Source of the DNA: Mesorhizobium sp.
GTDB lineage: Bacteria; Pseudomonadota; Alphaproteobacteria; Rhizobiales; Rhizobiaceae
NCBI RefSeq assembly: GCF_016793485.1
Contig: NZ_JAEULZ010000046.1
Location: 62,001 to 126,000, forward strand
Length of the DNA stretch: 64,000 nucleotides
Direction of reading: 5' to 3'
Of the stretch, positions 43,784 to 51,487 are shown in pieces. Each line of letters begins with the position of its first letter. The first letter of the stretch is position 1. A program made the translations under genes and the position numbers. The notes beneath the pieces were generated by a model. It worked only from the letters and a program-made list of their open reading frames with translations, ran no database searches and was not told the origin of the DNA.

Positions 43784-43813
43784 CCGCCTCCTCCCGAATT
43801 CGGGAGGAGGCGG
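43784..43813. terminator. 30-base perfect palindrome after the binding-protein gene
   Basis: The arm CCGCCTCCTCCCGAA (43784-43798) is followed directly by its exact reverse complement (43799-43813), centred on GAATTC. It lies 16 bases after the binding-protein stop. A very stable stem would form in the transcript and probably shields the binding-protein message or reduces permease expression. No T-run follows. Confidence 0.8.
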
Positions 43814-43829
43814 TAGCCCTATGCATGGC

Positions 43830-44879
43830 CTACTTGCAGGTCAGGTACTTGTCCTTGAAGGACGACTGGATATCGGTCGTGACCTTCTTCAGGTCGTCCT
43901 TGTAGGTCGTCAGATTGTCGGCGTTGATAACCAGCGTGCCGGAATCGATGAAGCGCTTCGTCTGGGGCGTTTCGATCCAGGTGGCGTCTTCCTTGATCGT
44001 GCAGCCGCCGCCGGCGAGAAGATCGAGTACATAAGCGCCGATATAGCCCTGGCCATAGGGGTTCTGCGCCATCGTGCCGGCGACGAAACCGTCCTTGATG
44101 GCTTCGAGCACGATCGGATCGTCGTCGATGCCAATGAACTTGATCCGCTTGTCGCCAAGCGTGCGCAGCGACTTCGAGGCGACCACCGACGGGATGTAGC
44201 CGGTCGCGATCATGCCGCCGATCTCGTCCTTCTGGGCGGCGAGCAGCGCGTTGATCTTCTGGTCGGCGGCTTCCTGCGCATCCGTGTCGGCGACGGTCTG
44301 CAACAGCGTCACTTCGCCGTTGGTCTCGCCGACGGCGGTCTCGACCGCCTTGACGCGCAGCGTCGTGTTCGGATCGACCAGCAGGCCGGCCAGATGCACG
44401 ATCGCGCCCTTGCCGCCCATCGCCTTGATCAGTTCCTTGGTGCCGAGATAGGCCGAGTTATAGACGTCCGTGCCAAGGCAGAAGGCGGCGTCGGTCGGGT
44501 CCTGCGCGCAGCCGGCGAGCGCGGCGGAAGGAATGCTGGAATCCTTCAGTTCGGTCATCGTCGAATTGATGCCGACTGCGTCACCGGGGAAAATGCCAAA
44601 AGCCGTGTAGCCCTGTGCCGCGAGGCTCTCGACCAGTTCGGTCTGGAGGTTAAGCTTCCATTCCTGCGGGACCTTGAAGTCGACTGCGGCTATTCCAAAG
44701 TCCTTCTTTGCATCGGCAGCAGCCTGTTCCCAGGGCGCGAAATAGGGGTGAGGTCCACCGGGAATGAGCGCGATCTTGTTGTCGGAAGCCTGGGCGAGGC
44801 CAACGACGCCGAACGTCGCCAGACCTGCCAGAATCGAAGACGCGGCAAGGCCGCGAATTGCATCGCAAAGCAGTTTCAT
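43830..44879 (-). CDS. CUT2-type ABC transporter solute-binding protein
   Basis: About 349 residues with a signal peptide (MKLLCDAIRGLAASSILAGLATFGVVGLAQA, then SDNKIALIPGGPHPYF). The periplasmic type I fold shows PGGPHPYFAPWEQAAADAKKDFG, ALLAAQKDEIGGMIATGYIPSVVASKSL, IKFIGIDDDPIVLEAIKDGFVAGTMAQNPYGQGYIGA. The ATG at 44879 follows GGGAGGAATTC and is preferred to 44903. It lies 136 bases downstream of the MttB-family gene; that gap holds a large palindrome. The ligand might be a methylated amine or a sugar-amine conjugate, given the neighbour; this is a guess. Confidence 0.9.
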   Translation of the reverse strand: MKLLCDAIRGLAASSILAGLATFGVVGLAQASDNKIALIPGGPHPYFAPWEQAAADAKKDFGIAAVDFKVPQEWKLNLQTELVESLAAQGYTAFGIFPGDAVGINSTMTELKDSSIPSAALAGCAQDPTDAAFCLGTDVYNSAYLGTKELIKAMGGKGAIVHLAGLLVDPNTTLRVKAVETAVGETNGEVTLLQTVADTDAQEAADQKINALLAAQKDEIGGMIATGYIPSVVASKSLRTLGDKRIKFIGIDDDPIVLEAIKDGFVAGTMAQNPYGQGYIGAYVLDLLAGGGCTIKEDATWIETPQTKRFIDSGTLVINADNLTTYKDDLKKVTTDIQSSFKDKYLTCK

Positions 44880-44932
44880 GAATTCCTCCCTGGCGAGCAC
44901 CATGACGAGGCTCGCATGAGAGAAATGCTAAC

Positions 44933-44965
44933 TGAAACGCATATCGCATGCAATATACGTTTTCA
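44933..44965. promoter_or_regulatory. Large imperfect palindrome upstream of the binding-protein gene
   Basis: TGAAACGCATAT (44933-44944) and ATATACGTTTTCA (44953-44965) are inverted around CGCATGCA, whose core GCATGC is itself symmetric. This is typical of an operator for a dimeric regulator and lies about 55-85 bases before the binding-protein start. The GntR protein at 39162-40208 is the likely binder. Confidence 0.55.
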
Positions 44966-45015
44966 CGCAGTCAGGCGTCTGCCGGTATCCAGCAACGGGC
45001 TTGGAAGCGGACGGG

Positions 45016-46620
45016 CTACAGGCCCATGCCGTTGCGCGGCAGATGAATGAGATCGCCGAAGCGAGAGCGCAACTGGTCATCTGTCGCCCGCGACACGTGG
45101 CGAGGGAAGCGCTCCGAGAGGATTCTCTTCTTTTCGGCGATGGCGCGGCCGAGGATGTCCGGCTTGCGCTTCTCGTTCCACTCCTTGGGCGAGAAGCGGT
45201 CGCCGACTGCTGGATAGAAATATTCGGTCTGCATCAGTCGCAGCGTCTGGTCGTTGCCGAGATAATGGCCCGGCCCGTTCAGGCAGACCTCGGCGATCGT
45301 ATCCAGGGATAGTGCCGCGTCCGTCACCTCGATGCCGCGCACGCAACGCTGGCACATGCCGAGCATGTCGTTGTCGATGATCAGGCTTTCGAGGCAGAAG
45401 CCAAGCAGCGAGGCGTGCATGCCGGCGGATTCATAGACGAGATTGAGGCCCGAAAGGCCCGCCATCACATTGGTGATGCCCTTTTCGAAACCCGACTGGA
45501 TATCAGGTAGCTTGGAGTCGGCCATGCCGGCAGCCGAGCCACCCGGCAGATTGTAGAACTGGGCCATCTGCGCGCATGCTGAGGTGAGCAGCGCCTGTTC
45601 GGCTGAACCGCCCGACATGGCGCCGGTGCGCAGGTCGGAGACAAAGGGCCATGTGCCGAAAATCGCTGGGTGGCCGGGCTTGATCGCATTGACATAGACG
45701 AGGCCTGCGAGAACTTCCGCCACCGCCTGCACCACCGCACCGGCGATCGCGGCGGGCGCGGTCGCGCCGGCTTGGCCAGCCGACAGAAGCAGGATCGGAA
45801 TACCGCCTTCGACGCACGCTTCCAGCACGCCACAGGCGTCCTCCGCGAACTTCATGGGCGGAACCACGAAGCAGTTGGAGTTGGAGACGAAGGGCCGGGC
45901 GCGGAAATTCTCCTCGCCGCCTGCAATCGCGTAGAGCATTTCCAGCGCTGGGGCGACGTTCTCGCGCACGGTGAACGACGTGCCGACATGCTTCGACGTT
46001 CCCGTCACGCAGGCGTACAGCGTGTTGAAATCCATCTCGAGCGGATCGGGAATGTCGCGCGGCACCATCGGCCGTTGGAAGAAGTGGATGTTGTCCATGG
46101 CATCGACGATACGCGCGGCGTCGTAGATGTCCTGCAGCAGCGACTCGCGGTATTCACGCTTCTCGACATCGACCAGATGCACGGCCGCGCCAGCAGTCCC
46201 GTAGTGCACGCGCTTGCCCTGAATGAGCATGTCGTGTTTCGGATCCTGGCCGTGCAGCGTGAAATTGCGCGCGGCATTCTTGATCGTGTGCTCGACAAGA
46301 GCGCGTGGAAAACGGATGCGACCGTCCTCACTATGCGTTGCGCCGACCCGGGTCAGCGCCTCGATGCAGGATGGTATCGCGTTGGCGAACCCGACCGTCT
46401 CCAGAAGCGTGAGGACCGCTTCATGGATACGCCCCAGATCTGCTTCCGACAGCGCCTGGTATTTGCCGCCTTCGAGCCCTGCACGGATCGGACGGACATC
46501 GTCGGCCAACGGTGCCGAACGCAGTGCGCGCCTTGCCTCCCGTCCGCCAGAGCGACGCGAGCCACGTTCGACTGCCGTCTCTGTCTTGTCAATTTCCTGA
46601 CTTTCGAGTGCAACCGACAT
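45016..46620 (-). CDS. MttB-family (trimethylamine/glycine betaine type) methyltransferase
   Basis: A 534-residue TIM-barrel methyltransferase-like protein. A polar, Arg-rich N-terminus (about 50 residues) precedes GRIHEAVLTLLETVGFANAIPSC, HGQDPKHDMLIQGKRVHYGTAGAAVHL and GTWPFVSDLRTGAMSGGSAEQALLTSACAQMAQFYNLPGGSAAGMADSK. The frame has no internal amber codon, so it belongs to the non-pyrrolysine subgroup, whose known members demethylate glycine betaine or similar quaternary amines and pass the methyl to a corrinoid protein. No corrinoid protein or activase gene is nearby. It precedes the importer genes on the same strand. Confidence 0.88.
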   Translation of the reverse strand: MSVALESQEIDKTETAVERGSRRSGGREARRALRSAPLADDVRPIRAGLEGGKYQALSEADLGRIHEAVLTLLETVGFANAIPSCIEALTRVGATHSEDGRIRFPRALVEHTIKNAARNFTLHGQDPKHDMLIQGKRVHYGTAGAAVHLVDVEKREYRESLLQDIYDAARIVDAMDNIHFFQRPMVPRDIPDPLEMDFNTLYACVTGTSKHVGTSFTVRENVAPALEMLYAIAGGEENFRARPFVSNSNCFVVPPMKFAEDACGVLEACVEGGIPILLLSAGQAGATAPAAIAGAVVQAVAEVLAGLVYVNAIKPGHPAIFGTWPFVSDLRTGAMSGGSAEQALLTSACAQMAQFYNLPGGSAAGMADSKLPDIQSGFEKGITNVMAGLSGLNLVYESAGMHASLLGFCLESLIIDNDMLGMCQRCVRGIEVTDAALSLDTIAEVCLNGPGHYLGNDQTLRLMQTEYFYPAVGDRFSPKEWNEKRKPDILGRAIAEKKRILSERFPRHVSRATDDQLRSRFGDLIHLPRNGMGL

Positions 46621-46804
46621 GCCGACTTCCCCATGAATGAGCCGAGTGCCGCTTGGTCCAACCCTCCTTGTCGGAGCGAGGTCATGATCCAGCTTCGCAG
46701 CGAACTATGCAACGGGTTGGTCCAGCACGTAGGGCCAGAAGGTGACGCCGGATGGGCCAGATAGGCGGCCGCCTGCCAGGCCCGGTCGCCGATATCTAGC
46801 GGGC

Positions 46805-48298
46805 TCAGGCTGCTGCCGGCCGCCGTCCCGCTGCGGTTGCCAGCTCGCGTATGCCGGGCTCAATGTGCTGCAACGCGATCGACGAGATGCCGAGGCGCAT
46901 GAAGCGTTTCGGCCTGTCGGCGGTATCGAAGAAGCGGTCGCCGGGCTCGATAATCACGCTGCGCGCGGCTGCCTGCGCCGCAAGATCGCGCGCATCCGCG
47001 TTGCGCGGACCTTCCAGCCAGAGCGAGGTGCCGCCTGCTGAATCCGTCGCGCGCCATTCAGGCAGAAATGCCGAGATCGCGTGCACCAGCCGTTTGCGAC
47101 GTTCCTCGAAGGCAGTCGATAGTCGACGCACCAGAGCCTCATGATGCCCGAGCGACAGAAACAGCGCGACGGCCCGCTGGTTGTTGGCAGGCGGGTGGCG
47201 CAGCATGAAGCGGCGCAACGCACGCAGTTCGGCGATAAGGCCAGCCGACGCCACGATGTAGCCAAGGCGCAGGCCAGGTGCGAGCGTCTTGGACATCGAG
47301 CCGACATAGACAACGCGGCCCGAACGATCGATGCTTTTCAGCGCCTGCTGCGGTGCATCGTCGAGAAGCTGGCTGTCATAGCCATCCTCGATCACGATCT
47401 GGTTGTCGCGCACCGCGCGCGCCAGAAGGTCCTGCCGACGTTCCGCCGACAGCGGCACCATGGTCGGGCAATGATGGCTTGGCGTCACGAAGACGAAGCC
47501 CGCGTCGCTCGGTATGGCTGAGGTCACGATGCCTTCGTCGTCAACCGGCGTCGGGATCGTTTCGGCTCCGGCTAGCTTGAAGATGGAGCGGGCGTCCGGG
47601 TAGCCCGGGTCCTCCATCGCAACCTTGGAGCCCTTGGTCATCAGCAGGGTGGCAAGCATGTAGAGGGCATTCTGCGCGCCCAGCGTGACGATGATCTCGT
47701 CCGGGTTCGCGAAAATGCCGCGCCGCGGCAGAAGACGTGCCTGTATCTGCTCGATCAGCAGCGGATCGTCGCGGTCCACCATGTCTGCCGCCCAGTTGCG
47801 GATTTCCAGCACGGCCAGCGCCATGCGATTACATTCGCGCCATTCGGCGGTGGGGAAGAGCGTCGGGTCGAACTGGCCGTAGACGAACGGATAGGACGAC
47901 TTGATCCAGTTGCCGTGCTTGGCTGGCGGGGGCATATCGGAGGCTGCTATCTGCCGCCGAGCCTTCCAGTCGATCTCGTTGGAATTGTCATTGGCCTTGC
48001 CGGACGGCTTTGCCGGCGTCGCGAGCACGTCCGGGTTGACGAAATGGCCGCGCCGCTCGCGTGCGATGAGGAAGCCCTGGTCGACGAGCTGCTGGAAGGC
48101 GAGCACCACGGTGCCGCGCGCAACGCCTAGCTTTTCCGCGAGGATGCGGCACGACGGCAGCGGCATCGATGCGGCAATCTGGCGGTCCAAAATCGCGGCG
48201 ACGATCGCCTGCCTGATCTGCGCCTGCAATGTCTGTCCGGATTCCGCTGAAATTCGGAACAGTCCGGACCAGATAGCCGTGTCGTTTCGCTGTGGCAT
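46805..48298 (-). CDS. MocR-type (GntR + aminotransferase fold) regulator
   Basis: About 497 residues. An N-terminal GntR winged helix (QTLQAQIRQAIVAAILDRQIAASMPLPSCRILAEKLGVARGTVVLAFQQLVDQGFL) is joined to a fold-type I aminotransferase-like domain with the PLP Lys in VYVGSMSKTLAPGLRLGYIV and RFMLRHPPANNQRAVALFL. Such regulators sense PLP with an amine or amino-acid effector. The ATG at 48298 follows AAGGAG. It precedes the MttB/importer unit on the same strand by 184 bases and probably regulates it or its own gene; repeated TGGCCCA motifs lie upstream. Confidence 0.9.
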   Translation of the reverse strand: MPQRNDTAIWSGLFRISAESGQTLQAQIRQAIVAAILDRQIAASMPLPSCRILAEKLGVARGTVVLAFQQLVDQGFLIARERRGHFVNPDVLATPAKPSGKANDNSNEIDWKARRQIAASDMPPPAKHGNWIKSSYPFVYGQFDPTLFPTAEWRECNRMALAVLEIRNWAADMVDRDDPLLIEQIQARLLPRRGIFANPDEIIVTLGAQNALYMLATLLMTKGSKVAMEDPGYPDARSIFKLAGAETIPTPVDDEGIVTSAIPSDAGFVFVTPSHHCPTMVPLSAERRQDLLARAVRDNQIVIEDGYDSQLLDDAPQQALKSIDRSGRVVYVGSMSKTLAPGLRLGYIVASAGLIAELRALRRFMLRHPPANNQRAVALFLSLGHHEALVRRLSTAFEERRKRLVHAISAFLPEWRATDSAGGTSLWLEGPRNADARDLAAQAAARSVIIEPGDRFFDTADRPKRFMRLGISSIALQHIEPGIRELATAAGRRPAAA

Positions 48299-48332
48299 GG
48301 CGTGCTCCTTGGCGTTCGGTCCCCACATTTTC

Positions 48333-48428
48333 TTGGCCCAGCGTTTTGTATTCGTGGCCCAAGGCGTTGCGCCAATGAATTTTTTTCATCGTAATGATTT
48401 ATGCCAGTGATCGATGGGCACTGGCCCA
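48333..48428. promoter_or_regulatory. Repeated TGGCCCA boxes upstream of the MocR-type gene
   Basis: TTGGCCCA (48333-48340) and TGGCCCAA (48355-48362) are same-direction repeats 21 bases apart, with a third TGGCCCA at 48422-48428. MocR-type proteins often bind direct repeats spaced about two helical turns apart. They lie just upstream of the MocR-type start in the gap shared with pgi, so autoregulation is likely. Confidence 0.5.
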
Positions 48429-48552
48429 GACCGTAACGCAATAGCTTGCGATAGAAATGACATGGAACCGCGCTATGGATGTTTCGCGGCCTGTCGCATG
48501 ACGACAAAGCTCTGCTATAGGTGCGCAACGCAGCAAAATCGGGAGTTCTTCG

Positions 48553-50187
48553 GTGGCAGATAGCGCGTTTCAGGCCAGCCTCGCGGCATTGAAGGCTCAC
48601 AAGACCGACGTCCCGAAAGACATGCGGGCCGCCTTCGCGGCTGATCCGCAGCGTTTCAAAAAATTCTCGCTCACGGACGGCGATCTGCTGCTGGACTGGT
48701 CGAAATGCGCAGTCACCGAAAAGACAATGCAATTGCTGGCGGCCGCCGCCGAGTCGGCCGGCGTCGAAGAGCGCCGGGCGGCCATGTTCTCCGGAGAGAA
48801 GATCAACATCACAGAGCACCGCGCCGTGCTGCACACCGCGTTGCGCCAGCCGACTGGGGCCAAGGTGTTGGTCGATGGCCATGACGTTGTGCCCGATGTC
48901 CATGCCGTGCTCCATGCCATGGGTGCATTCTCCGACGCGATACGCTCAGGCCAGGCCAAGGGTGCGACCGGCAAGAAGATCACCGACGTCGTCAATATCG
49001 GCATCGGCGGGTCGGACCTCGGCCCGGTCATGGCGACGCTGGCGCTGGCGCCCTGGCACGACGGACCGCGCGCGCACTACGTGTCGAACATCGATGGCGC
49101 GCACATGCACGATACGCTGAAGGACCTCGCGCCCGAGACGACGCTCTTCATCATCGCGTCCAAGACCTTCACCACCGTCGAGACGATGACCAATGCCGAG
49201 ACGGCCAAGCGCTGGCTGACTGCCAAGCTCGGCAACGAAGCCGTCCAGCATCACTTCGCAGCCGTCTCCACCGCGCTCGACTTGGTTGCGAAGTTCGGCA
49301 TCGCCAAGGACCGCGTCTTCGGTTTCTGGGACTGGGTCGGCGGACGCTATTCGCTCTGGGGCGCGATCGGCCTGCCGATCATGATCGCCGTCGGCCACAA
49401 GAATTTTCGCGATTTCCTCGCCGGCGCACACGAGATGGACGAACATTTCCGCACCGCCCCGTTGCTGCAGAACCTGCCGGCGGTGCTGGGGCTTGTCGGC
49501 TATTGGCATCGTGTGGTGCGAGGTTATCCGGCCCGCGCCGTCATTCCTTATGACCAGCGGCTGTCGCGCTTCCCGGCCTATCTGCAGCAGCTCGACATGG
49601 AATCGAACGGCAAGCACGTCACGCTCCAAGGGACGGAGGCGTTCACGCCCACCGGACCGCTCGTCTGGGGCGAGCCCGGCACCAACGGCCAGCATGCGTT
49701 CTTCCAGCTCCTGCACCAGGGTACCGACATCATCCCGATCGAGTTCCTTGCCGCTGCCGTCGGCCACGAGCCGGACCTCAAGCACCATCATGATCTCCTG
49801 CTTTCTAACGTTCTCGCGCAGACAGCGGCGCTGATGAAGGGGCGCACACTCGACGAGGCGAAGAAGCAGATGCTGGCGAAGGGCATGAAGCCTGAGGATG
49901 TCGAGAAGATCGCGCCGCACCGCGTGTTCTCCGGCAACCGGCCGACGGTGACGATACTTTATCGCACGCTCGATCCACGGACGCTCGGCCGCCTCATCGC
50001 GCTCTATGAACACCGCGTGTTCGTCGAGGGCACGATGTTCGACATCAACTCCTTCGACCAATGGGGCGTCGAACTCGGCAAGGAACTGGCGACCGAACTT
50101 CTGCCCGTCGTCGAGGGTAAGGAGGATGCGTCGAAATATGACGCCTCGACCGCCGGCCTTGTGCAGCATATCAAGAGCCTGAGCTAG
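48553..50187 (+). CDS. pgi: Glucose-6-phosphate isomerase
   Basis: A 544-residue enzyme interconverting glucose 6-phosphate and fructose 6-phosphate. The phosphosugar-binding segments are [53 protein letters not shown] (signature I) and [33 protein letters not shown] is the second PGI signature with the catalytic Lys nearby. Length matches the usual proteobacterial enzyme. The GTG start follows CGGGAG. It forms a pair with the HAD phosphatase gene 18 bases downstream. Confidence 0.97.
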   Translation: MADSAFQASLAALKAHKTDVPKDMRAAFAADPQRFKKFSLTDGDLLLDWSKCAVTEKTMQLLAAAAESAGVEERRAAMFSGEKINITEHRAVLHTALRQPTGAKVLVDGHDVVPDVHAVLHAMGAFSDAIRSGQAKGATGKKITDVVNIGIGGSDLGPVMATLALAPWHDGPRAHYVSNIDGAHMHDTLKDLAPETTLFIIASKTFTTVETMTNAETAKRWLTAKLGNEAVQHHFAAVSTALDLVAKFGIAKDRVFGFWDWVGGRYSLWGAIGLPIMIAVGHKNFRDFLAGAHEMDEHFRTAPLLQNLPAVLGLVGYWHRVVRGYPARAVIPYDQRLSRFPAYLQQLDMESNGKHVTLQGTEAFTPTGPLVWGEPGTNGQHAFFQLLHQGTDIIPIEFLAAAVGHEPDLKHHHDLLLSNVLAQTAALMKGRTLDEAKKQMLAKGMKPEDVEKIAPHRVFSGNRPTVTILYRTLDPRTLGRLIALYEHRVFVEGTMFDINSFDQWGVELGKELATELLPVVEGKEDASKYDASTAGLVQHIKSLS

Positions 50188-50205
50188 GGCCGGGAGATAT
50201 TCGAT

Positions 50206-50913
50206 TTGGCGGAAATAAAAGGCATCCTGTTCGACAAGGACGGGACACTGGTCGATTTCGAGAAAACCTGGTACGCGCTCGCGGACCTCATGGCGCTTCA
50301 CGCCGCCGACGGGGATCGCGCGGCGGCGGACAGGCTGATGGAGCGGGCGGGCTACGACTATGCGCGCGGTGGCTTCAAGGCTGACTCGGTCTTTGCCGCC
50401 GGCACCAATGCAGACATCGTCGCGCTGTGGTACCCTGACGCCGATGCTGCCCAGCGTCGCGAAAAGACACTTTTCTTCGACAGCTTCACGGCGGAGCAGG
50501 GGGCTCTTCAATCTGTCCCGCTGGAGGGAAGCCGGGAAACGATCGCAAACCTGCACCGTGCAGGCTTCCGGCTGGCCGTTGCGACCAACGATTCGACCGG
50601 AGGTGCGGAGAAGACGCTTCTGGCGCTTGGCATCGCCCAGATGTTCGACGCGGCCTATGGCTATGATTCAGTGGCGAATCCCAAGCCCGCGCCCGACACG
50701 ATCGTCGCCTTTTGCGACCTGACCGGTCTCAAGCCATCGGAACTGGCCATGGTCGGCGACAACCGCCACGATCTCGAGATGGCGAAGGCAGGCGGGGCAG
50801 GGCTGGCTGTCGGCGTTCTCTCCGGCACCGGCACTGCGGAGTCGCTCGCACCGCTCGCCGACGTCGTGCTGGATTCGATTGTCGATCTGCCGGCCTATCT
50901 TGCCGCGCGGTGA
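50206..50913 (+). CDS. HAD-superfamily phosphatase (phosphoglycolate phosphatase-like)
   Basis: A 235-residue haloacid-dehalogenase phosphatase. Motif I is FDKDGTLVDF (two Asp), motif II ends VATNDST, motif III Lys is in SVANPKPAPD, and motif IV is MVGDNRHDLEMAKAGG. A helical cap lies between motifs I and II, as in Gph enzymes. It would dephosphorylate a small phosphate ester such as 2-phosphoglycolate. It starts with TTG, supported by CCGGGAG ten bases upstream and the alignment of the motif I strand. It follows pgi by 18 bases and is probably co-transcribed. Confidence 0.88.
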   Translation: MAEIKGILFDKDGTLVDFEKTWYALADLMALHAADGDRAAADRLMERAGYDYARGGFKADSVFAAGTNADIVALWYPDADAAQRREKTLFFDSFTAEQGALQSVPLEGSRETIANLHRAGFRLAVATNDSTGGAEKTLLALGIAQMFDAAYGYDSVANPKPAPDTIVAFCDLTGLKPSELAMVGDNRHDLEMAKAGGAGLAVGVLSGTGTAESLAPLADVVLDSIVDLPAYLAAR

Positions 50914-51033
50914 TCCACCTATCCGGGCTGCACTAAACGATGACCTCCACGTGCGGATTTTCCGTCAAGGACTACTGACATAACGGTGTCGGCAGCAGCG
51001 TGCCAGACTGCATTCTTTGTCAGGGGGCAGATT

Positions 51034-51342
51034 ATGGATTTATCAGCTTTCGAAACTCGATCGGTTTGCATGGAGCGATTGTTGCTCGTCGTATTTCAGG
51101 CGCCCGCCGAAGATGTAGATCGCATCATGGAGGAAGTCGTGAAAGTGGCTCCGCTCGCCATGGGAAAATATGACAGCAACGCCTATCAGTCCGGCGGCGG
51201 TATCGAGCGCTACCGGCCACTCGAGGGCGCTGCCGCAGGGCCGGAGCAGGAGCTCCGCAAGCGGCCCGGTGTCGTGGAGGTGAGTTTTGAAATCGCCGAC
51301 GATCAAATCCTGGCGGAACGCCCGGTCGAATTGATATTCTAG
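51034..51342 (+). CDS. Small YqfO/NIF3-insert-like protein
   Basis: A 102-residue protein resembling the stand-alone form of the domain inserted in YqfO/NIF3 proteins: LLVVFQAPAEDVDRIMEEVVKVAPLAMGKYDSNAYQSGGG is followed by RYRPLEGAAAGP and VVEVSFEIADDQI. The GxYDxxxxxxxGxxxxRPLEGA pattern is characteristic and the fold is CutA/PII-like. The biochemical role is not established. The ATG at 51034 has AGGGGG six bases upstream; an inner ATG at 51070 would give a shorter form starting at the first strand. Confidence 0.65.
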   Translation: MDLSAFETRSVCMERLLLVVFQAPAEDVDRIMEEVVKVAPLAMGKYDSNAYQSGGGIERYRPLEGAAAGPEQELRKRPGVVEVSFEIADDQILAERPVELIF

Positions 51343-51487
51343 GTTCACAGCTACCAAGAGCCGGTCATCCGGGTGCAGCGAATCTTGGGTAGCCGCTCCA
51401 AGGGCCTCGATGACAGTACCAATCAGAATCGCTGGTGGAATACCACGGGCGACTGGAAGAACCCGCTGCCGACGTAGATTTGGTCAG

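Noticed and set aside
45016-46620. Pyrrolysine-containing MttB
   Set aside because: The frame is uninterrupted by an amber codon, so it belongs to the non-pyrrolysine subgroup.
48946-50556. Long minus-strand frame of about 536 codons
   Set aside because: Antisense to pgi and the HAD phosphatase gene, both clearly real; no recognisable domain.
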